Positions 6,283-9,823 of a stretch of 9,823 nucleotides of DNA are shown here, piece by piece. The notes below the pieces were generated by a model that was given only the letters and a program-made list of their open reading frames with translations, was not told the DNA's origin and ran no database searches. The DNA is from an uncultured Verrucomicrobiota bacterium (GTDB lineage: Bacteria; Verrucomicrobiota; Kiritimatiellia; RFP12; UBA3636), in the NCBI GenBank assembly GCA_946534745.1, contig CAMNDA010000416.1, forward strand, positions 1-9,823, read 5' to 3'. A program made the position numbers and the translations under genes. Position 1 is the stretch's first letter; the number at the start of each line of letters is the position of its first letter.

Positions 6283-7023
6283 CTACAGCGCGAGGGCGAG
6301 GGTCGCCGAGACGCCGCAGAGCGCGGCGGTCTCGACGCGCAGGACGTTCGGGCCGAGCGTGACCGGGACGGCGTTCGGGAGCGCGAGCGCGGAGGCGAGC
6401 TCCTCCGGCGCGAAGTCGCCCTCGGGCCCGACGAGCCAGCCGACGGGTCCGGAGCGGAGCGCGTCGCGGCGTGCGAGGAGCGCTTCGCCGACCGGCTGCG
6501 CGCCGGGCGCAAGGGAGCCGACGAACACCGGTCCGCCGAGCTCGTTCATCTGCGCGAGCGCGCCGGGCCAGTCGACGGCCGGCGCGAGTCCGGTCGCCCA
6601 TCCGCCGCCGCACTGGCAGAGCGCGGCGTCGAGGATGCGGCGCCAGCGGTCGGGCGTCTCGCCCGGGCGGACGCGCGCGACGACGCGCGCGGAAAGGATC
6701 GGCACGATGCGCGAGACGCCGAGCTCGACGGCCTTCTCGAGGAGCCAGTCCATGCGCGCGGGCTTGGCGATGCACTGGAAGAGCGTGACGCGCGCGGGCG
6801 GCGGCGGGAGCGCGAGGACCCCGCCGAGCCGCTCGACCTCGGCCGCGCGGCGCGAGAGCGCGGCGACGCGCGCCGCGCGCGCGGAGCCGCGGCCGTCGAG
6901 GAGCCGCACCTCGTCGCCGACGCGGGCGCGCAGGACGTCGCGCAGGTGGTGCGCCTCCGCCTCGCCCAGCGCGGCGGCGCCGGGCGAGGAGAGGAATTCC
7001 GTCGCGACGAGGATCGAGTGCAC
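6283..7023 (-). CDS. rsmE: 16S rRNA (uracil(1498)-N(3))-methyltransferase RsmE
   Basis: The 246-aa SPOUT-fold enzyme uses S-adenosylmethionine to methylate N3 of U1498 in 16S rRNA on the assembled 30S subunit. An N-terminal PUA-like region (EAHHLRDVLRARVGDEVRLLDG, residues 23-44) leads into the knotted methyltransferase domain with KAVELGVSRIVPI (97-109), the GPEGDF loop (199-204) and LGPNVLRVETA (223-233), all diagnostic. The typical 'E(A/Q)CGR' segment reads ALCQCGGGW. The start is a GTG only 1 nt after the dnaJ stop, so it is translated as the third gene of the grpE-dnaJ-rsmE operon. A dnaJ-to-rRNA-methyltransferase arrangement is common in bacteria and ties ribosome modification to heat-shock transcription. 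Confidence 0.95.
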   Translation of the reverse strand: MHSILVATEFLSSPGAAALGEAEAHHLRDVLRARVGDEVRLLDGRGSARAARVAALSRRAAEVERLGGVLALPPPPARVTLFQCIAKPARMDWLLEKAVELGVSRIVPILSARVVARVRPGETPDRWRRILDAALCQCGGGWATGLAPAVDWPGALAQMNELGGPVFVGSLAPGAQPVGEALLARRDALRSGPVGWLVGPEGDFAPEELASALALPNAVPVTLGPNVLRVETAALCGVSATLALAL

Positions 7024-7024
7024 G

Positions 7025-8233
7025 CTACTTGCGCAGGCTTTCCTTCGCCTTGAGGAAGGCGGCGATGCGGTCGCGGTAGGCGCGGGCCTGCGGATAGGAG
7101 CGGTCCTCGTAGGCGGCCTGGAAGTCCTCGAGCGCCTTCCTCTGGCGGGAGTTGAGGTGCGCGGGGATCTCGACGGCGACGCGGACGATGAGGTCGCCGG
7201 AGCCGCGGCCGTTCACGAGCGGCGCGCCCTTGCCGCGCAGGCGGAAGAGCTTGCCGTCCGGCGTGCCCGGCGCGATGCGGATCTTGGCGGAGCCCTCCGG
7301 CGTCGGAACCTCGACGTCGCCGCCGAGCGCGGCGACGTCCGGCGGGACGGGCGCCTCGACGAGCAGGTCGTCGCCCTGGCGCTCGAAGAGGTCGCTCTCG
7401 CGCACGTGCAGCACGACGTGCAGGTCGCCGGGGCGGCCGCCGCGCGCGCCGGCCTGGCCGTGCCCGGCGACGCGCAGGCGCGTGCCGGTCTCGACGCCGG
7501 CCGGAACGTGCAGGTCGATCTTGGCGCGGTCGCGCAGGCGGCCGCTGCCGGAGCAGGTGCGGCACGGCGTCTTCACGATTGTGCCGGCGCCGCGGCAGAC
7601 GGGGCAGGGCTGCCGCATCTGGAAGAACGCCTGGCGCGTCGTGACGTAGCCCGTGCCGCCGCACTGCTTGCAGGTCTCGCGGCGCGTGCCCGCGGCGGCG
7701 CCGGTGCCGTGGCAGTCGGGGCAGTCCTTCTCGTTGGGGATCTCGATCGTCTTCGTGGTACCGAAGATCGACTCCTCGAAGGAGATCGGCAGGTCGTACT
7801 GCAGGTCGGCGCCGTCCTCGGGCCCGTTCGGGTCCTCCTCCGCCTCCGCGCCGCCGCCCGTGAACATGTCGAAGATCGAGCGCCCGCCGCCGCGGCGGCG
7901 GCCGCCGCCCATGCCGCCCATCGCGCCGAAGAACTGCGAGAGGATGTCGTTGAGGTCCGCCCCGTGCGTGAAGTCGCGGTCGAAGTCGAAGCCGCCGGCG
8001 CCGAACTTGACGCCGTCCGGGCCGTACTGGTCGTAGCGCTGGCGCTTGGCCGGGTCCGAGAGCACCTCGTAGGCCTCGGAGCCCTTCTTGAACATCTCCT
8101 CGGCGTTCTTGTCGCCCGGATTGCGGTCCGGGTGGTACTTCATCGCGAACTTGCGGTAGGCCTTCTTGATGTCGTCGGCCGACGCGTTCCTCTCGACGCC
8201 GAGGATCTTGTAGTAGTCCTGTTCCGCGGCCAT
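7025..8233 (-). CDS. dnaJ: Chaperone protein DnaJ (type I Hsp40)
   Basis: The 402-aa co-chaperone delivers unfolded clients to DnaK and stimulates its ATPase. Domains appear in the standard order: J domain (5-70) with the essential HPD at 34-36; a Gly/Phe-rich region (about 71-128) containing [12 protein letters not shown]; a cysteine-rich zinc domain with four CxxCxGxG units starting at C171, C188, C210 and C224; and the C-terminal client-binding domains ending in a basic tail (KAKESLRK). An acidic stretch (129-143, [15 protein letters not shown]) between the G/F and zinc regions is a little longer than usual. The start is decided by a perfect AGGAGG (minus strand of 8241-8246) lying 7 nt upstream, inside the end of grpE. 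The gap to grpE is 2 nt. No dnaK is visible in the window. Confidence 0.98.
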   Translation of the reverse strand: MAAEQDYYKILGVERNASADDIKKAYRKFAMKYHPDRNPGDKNAEEMFKKGSEAYEVLSDPAKRQRYDQYGPDGVKFGAGGFDFDRDFTHGADLNDILSQFFGAMGGMGGGRRRGGGRSIFDMFTGGGAEAEEDPNGPEDGADLQYDLPISFEESIFGTTKTIEIPNEKDCPDCHGTGAAAGTRRETCKQCGGTGYVTTRQAFFQMRQPCPVCRGAGTIVKTPCRTCSGSGRLRDRAKIDLHVPAGVETGTRLRVAGHGQAGARGGRPGDLHVVLHVRESDLFERQGDDLLVEAPVPPDVAALGGDVEVPTPEGSAKIRIAPGTPDGKLFRLRGKGAPLVNGRGSGDLIVRVAVEIPAHLNSRQRKALEDFQAAYEDRSYPQARAYRDRIAAFLKAKESLRK

Positions 8234-8235
8234 GG

Positions 8236-8979
8236 CTAGGCCTCCTGGTTCCCTGCGGGTTCGGCCGGCGCGGGTTCCTCCGCGGGCTTCTCCGCCTCGG
8301 GGGCGGGCTCCTCGGCCTCGTCCTCCACGACGACCTGCGCGGCGCGCAGGACCTTGCCGTTGAGGGAGTAGCCCTTGCGCGTCTCGTAGACGACGCAGCC
8401 GGGCGCGGTCTGGCCGGTCCTCATGATGGTGATCGCCTCGCTCGTGGCGGTGTCGAGCGGCTTGCCGACGACGCCCTCGACGGGCTTGAGCCCGAACTTG
8501 GCGACGGCGTTGAGGAACGAGCGGCGCACGAGCTCGAAGCCCTCGCGGAAGGGCTTGGCGGCCTCGGAGGAGTCCTTCGAGACGGAGGCGATCGCGGCGT
8601 CGGTCTGGTCGAGGACCGGCAGCAGCTCCTCCAGCAGGTCGGCGTTGGACTGCTGGATCCACTCGGCGCGCTCGCGCGCCTGGCGCTTGCGGAAGTTGTC
8701 GAAGTCGGCCTGGAGGCGCAGGAGGCGGTCCTTGAGCGCGGCGGCCTCGGCCTTCGCCTTGTCCGCCTCCGCCTTCGCGGCTTCCGCCTCGGCCGCGCCA
8801 TTCTCGGCCGACTCCGCTCCGGGCTCCGGGTCTCCCTCCGGCTCCCCCTCTGGGGGAGCAGGCGAGCGGAGCGAGCCTGAGGGGGTCTCGCCCGCCGTTC
8901 CGGCGGGAGCGGGCTCCGGGGGCGGCACGCCGGCGGCGGGTGCAGTGTCTTCGGGAGAAGTTGCGGGATCTTCGTTCAT
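8236..8979 (-). CDS. grpE: Nucleotide exchange factor GrpE with long disordered tails
   Basis: The 247-aa protein releases ADP from DnaK to reset the chaperone cycle. The conserved core runs from about residue 65 to 218: a long Ala/Lys/Glu coiled coil (66-105), the signature [15 protein letters not shown] (89-103), the helical [14 protein letters not shown], and the beta domain ending [17 protein letters not shown]. The N-terminal 64 residues are low-complexity Pro/Glu/Ala, and the last 28 ([16 protein letters not shown]...) are similar, making the protein longer than the usual 170-200 aa. Residues 32-47 are encoded by a palindromic element. First gene of the operon with dnaJ and rsmE; the ATG has no clear Shine-Dalgarno sequence. 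Confidence 0.96.
   Translation of the reverse strand: MNEDPATSPEDTAPAAGVPPPEPAPAGTAGETPSGSLRSPAPPEGEPEGDPEPGAESAENGAAEAEAAKAEADKAKAEAAALKDRLLRLQADFDNFRKRQARERAEWIQQSNADLLEELLPVLDQTDAAIASVSKDSSEAAKPFREGFELVRRSFLNAVAKFGLKPVEGVVGKPLDTATSEAITIMRTGQTAPGCVVYETRKGYSLNGKVLRAAQVVVEDEAEEPAPEAEKPAEEPAPAEPAGNQEA
8841..8886. repeat. Palindromic repeat-like element inserted in frame in grpE
   Basis: GCTCCCCC-TCT-GGGGGAGC (8841-8859) is a perfect 8-bp hairpin. It is followed by an inner fold AGGC..GC-GGA-GC..GCCT (8860-8878, with paired GA mismatches) and then TGAGGGGGT. CCCCCTC (8844-8850) can instead pair with GAGGGGG (8879-8885), so two exclusive folds exist. The layout 'CCCCCTCTGGGGGAGC - inner stem - TGAGGGGGT' resembles, from memory, an interspersed palindromic repeat of intestinal Clostridia genomes. 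It encodes residues 32-47 of GrpE without breaking the frame. A further perfect 7-bp hairpin lies next to it at 8891-8907. Confidence 0.55.
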
Positions 8980-9009
8980 TGTCGTACGGAAAGGGTTCGG
9001 AGGGCGGGG

Positions 9010-9038
9010 AGACTAGCATTTCGCGCGGGGCGCGTCAA
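9010..9038 (-). promoter_or_regulatory. Promoter for the grpE-dnaJ-rsmE operon
   Basis: On the minus strand TTGACG (9033-9038) is followed after 17 bp by TAGTCT (9010-9015), preceded by TGC, an extended -10. Transcription would start near 9003, about 24 nt before the grpE ATG. No CIRCE inverted repeat (TTAGCACTC-N9-GAGTGCTAA) is present, so HrcA control is not indicated from this sequence. Control by an alternative heat-shock factor cannot be judged. Confidence 0.5.
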
Positions 9039-9090
9039 ACGCGTGCGCGATGTTTCCTTCCAAGCTAGCAATTCGCGTGCCGCCGCCCAG

Positions 9091-9224
9091 TCCGGCGTTT
9101 CCGAAGGAAAACCGGGACAGAACGGCCCACTGCGCGATGCGGCGTACGTCTCCGGGTGGGGCGAGGCGTCCCGCCGAGCCGTTGAGATCGGCGACGCCCA
9201 ACCGCCGCGGCTCGCCCAGCCCGG
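9091..9224. other. Non-coding region with strong predicted secondary structure
   Basis: The 322-nt gap between grpE and fabH has no convincing gene. Within it, 9092-9115 can form CCGG/TTTCC paired with GGAAA/CCGG around a GAA loop. Then 9152-9224 folds as a nested stem: CCGGG (9152-9156) with CCCGG (9220-9224), GGGCGA (9159-9164) with TCGCCC (9212-9217), GGCGT (9165-9169) with ACGCC (9194-9198), and CGCCGA (9172-9177) with TCGGCG (9188-9193). That gives 22 base pairs over 73 nt. It could be a small RNA on either strand, an mRNA end structure, or simply GC-rich chance pairing. No tRNA, SRP RNA or RNase P signature was found. Confidence 0.4.
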
Positions 9225-9260
9225 CCGCGCCGCGCGGAGCGAGGCGACACAGCGCCTTCT

Positions 9261-9286
9261 CGTGGCGGGGTGCGGACCCCGCCACG
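9261..9286. terminator. Strong hairpin downstream of fabH, probable terminator without a T-tract
   Basis: CGTGGCGGGGT (9261-9271) and ACCCCGCCACG (9276-9286) form a perfect 11-bp stem around a GCGG loop. On the minus strand it begins 16 nt after the fabH stop, the expected place for a terminator. Neither side has a run of T, so it may act with Rho or as a 3'-end stabiliser. It could also end a plus-strand RNA from the structured region. Confidence 0.5.
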
Positions 9287-9301
9287 GGAGGCCTTGCGAA
9301 G

Positions 9302-9823
9302 CTACCGGCCCCAGCGGACGACGGTCGCGCCCCAGGTGAGGCCCGCGCCGAAGGAGGCGAAGAGGACGTTGTCGCCGTCCTTGATCCGGCCGTCGGAGAC
9401 GGCCTCGTGCAGGGCGAGCGGGATCGAGGCGGCCGTGGTGTTGCCGGTGTTCTCGATGTTCGTCACGACCTTCTCCATCCCCAGGTCCATCGTCTTGGCG
9501 ACGGCCTGGATGATGCGCATGTTGGCCTGGTGCGGGACGAGCCAGTCGATGTCCTCATGGCGCAGGCCCGCGTCCGTCACCGCCTTGTCGGCGATGCCCG
9601 CCATGTTGCGCACGGCGTACTTGAAGATGGTGTGGCCGTCCATCCGGACGAACCCCTTGCGCGCGGCGAGGGTCTCGGCCGTGGTCGGCATCGCGGAGCC
9701 GCCGGCCTCGATGTGCAGCAGCGGCGCGAGCGTGCCGTCGGTCCCCGTCGCGGAGGAGAGGATGCCGTTCTGCGTGCCGCCCTCGGAGCGCTCGACGACG
9801 ACCGCGCCGGCGCCGTCGCCGAA
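9302..9823 (-). CDS. fabH: 3-oxoacyl-[ACP] synthase III (KAS III), C-terminal part, 5' end outside window
   Basis: The visible 173 residues run from the right edge to a TAG at 9302-9304. FabH condenses acetyl-CoA with malonyl-ACP to start fatty acid synthesis. The fragment opens with FGDGAGAVVV, a conserved thiolase-fold segment, and carries two of the three catalytic residues: the His in WLVPHQANMRI and the Asn in NTGNTTAASIP. The C-terminus, FASFGAGLTWGATVVRW, is the usual ending of the family. The catalytic Cys would lie beyond the window. Neighbours such as plsX or acpP, which often accompany fabH, cannot be seen. The frame continues past the internal Met at 9691, which is not the start. 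Confidence 0.96.
   Translation of the reverse strand, partial: FGDGAGAVVVERSEGGTQNGILSSATGTDGTLAPLLHIEAGGSAMPTTAETLAARKGFVRMDGHTIFKYAVRNMAGIADKAVTDAGLRHEDIDWLVPHQANMRIIQAVAKTMDLGMEKVVTNIENTGNTTAASIPLALHEAVSDGRIKDGDNVLFASFGAGLTWGATVVRWGR

Noticed and set aside
6280..6291. GCGC-TACA-GCGC as a bidirectional terminator between deoC and rsmE
   Set aside because: The stem is only 4 bp, there is no T-run, and it overlaps both gene ends; such short dyads are common at this GC content.
8961..8990. A fourth TTGCGG on the plus strand
   Set aside because: At 18 bp spacing it is followed by TACGGA, not TAnnnT; it lies inside the start of grpE and faces no plus-strand gene.
8980..9090. CIRCE operator for HrcA upstream of grpE
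   Set aside because: CTAGCA motifs are present, but the required inverted repeat TTAGCACTC-N9-GAGTGCTAA is not.
9040..9260. Possible SRP RNA, tRNA or RNase P RNA
   Set aside because: Minus-strand GGAAGGAAACA near 9050-9062 resembles the SRP core GGAAGGAAGCA, but the flanking stem does not pair. ACAGAACGGC at 9117 recalls RNase P, but no other conserved block is present. No TTCGA-type T-loop was found for a tRNA.
9013..9285. 90-codon minus-strand frame in the fabH-grpE gap
   Set aside because: It starts at a GTG inside the terminator-like hairpin without a ribosome binding site, overlaps the grpE promoter, and shows no recognised domain. An open frame of this length is expected by chance at this GC content.
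1..9823. CRISPR array, insertion sequence, phage or defence island
   Set aside because: No regularly spaced direct repeats, transposase, integrase, att-like duplications or defence-type domains were seen; nearly all sequence is accounted for by conserved genes.

Overview
This is a GC-rich (roughly 70% by eye), densely coding bacterial chromosome segment with intact housekeeping genes and no phage, IS or CRISPR sequence. The proteins predict a diderm: there is a probable outer-membrane beta-barrel ending in Phe and a secreted Pro/Ala-rich protein. The gene mix (alginate-export-like barrel, TctA-like permease, SstT-type symporter, solitary hisH, grpE-dnaJ-rsmE) would fit a PVC-type lineage such as Kiritimatiellota/Lentisphaerota, but this assignment is a weak inference.

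Layout. (1) 1-1251, plus: the 3' end of a polytopic membrane protein (TctA-like) followed 16 nt later by a YdjM-type membrane metal-dependent hydrolase with a large inserted domain. (2) 1267-3902, plus: a promoter, a dicarboxylate/amino-acid:cation symporter with SstT-type binding-site residues, and an outer-membrane barrel whose start overlaps the symporter stop (ATGA). Together they look like a two-membrane uptake pair. (3) 3899-4522, minus: hisH, convergent with the barrel gene and sharing a CTAG with it. (4) 4546-4618: a compact divergent promoter region whose two -35 boxes lie in a perfect 8-bp inverted repeat. (5) 4625-6279, plus: a secreted protein with two DnaJ-like CxxCxGxG motifs, overlapping (ATGA) deoC. 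(6) 6283-8979, minus: the tightly packed heat-shock operon grpE-dnaJ-rsmE, convergent with deoC. (7) 8980-9301: a 322-nt non-coding region holding the grpE promoter, a long GC-rich fold and a terminator-like hairpin. (8) 9302-9823, minus: the C-terminal part of fabH, cut by the window edge.

Three observations stand out. Three independent genes have the same promoter layout (TTGCGG, 18 bp, TAnnnT), and one of these promoters predicts a leaderless mRNA. A small palindromic repeat-like element sits in frame inside the disordered N-terminal region of GrpE. The fabH-grpE intergenic region can fold into a 73-nt nested stem followed by an 11-bp hairpin. I did not find a clear new multi-gene defence or biosynthetic system; most of the window is core metabolism and protein quality control.
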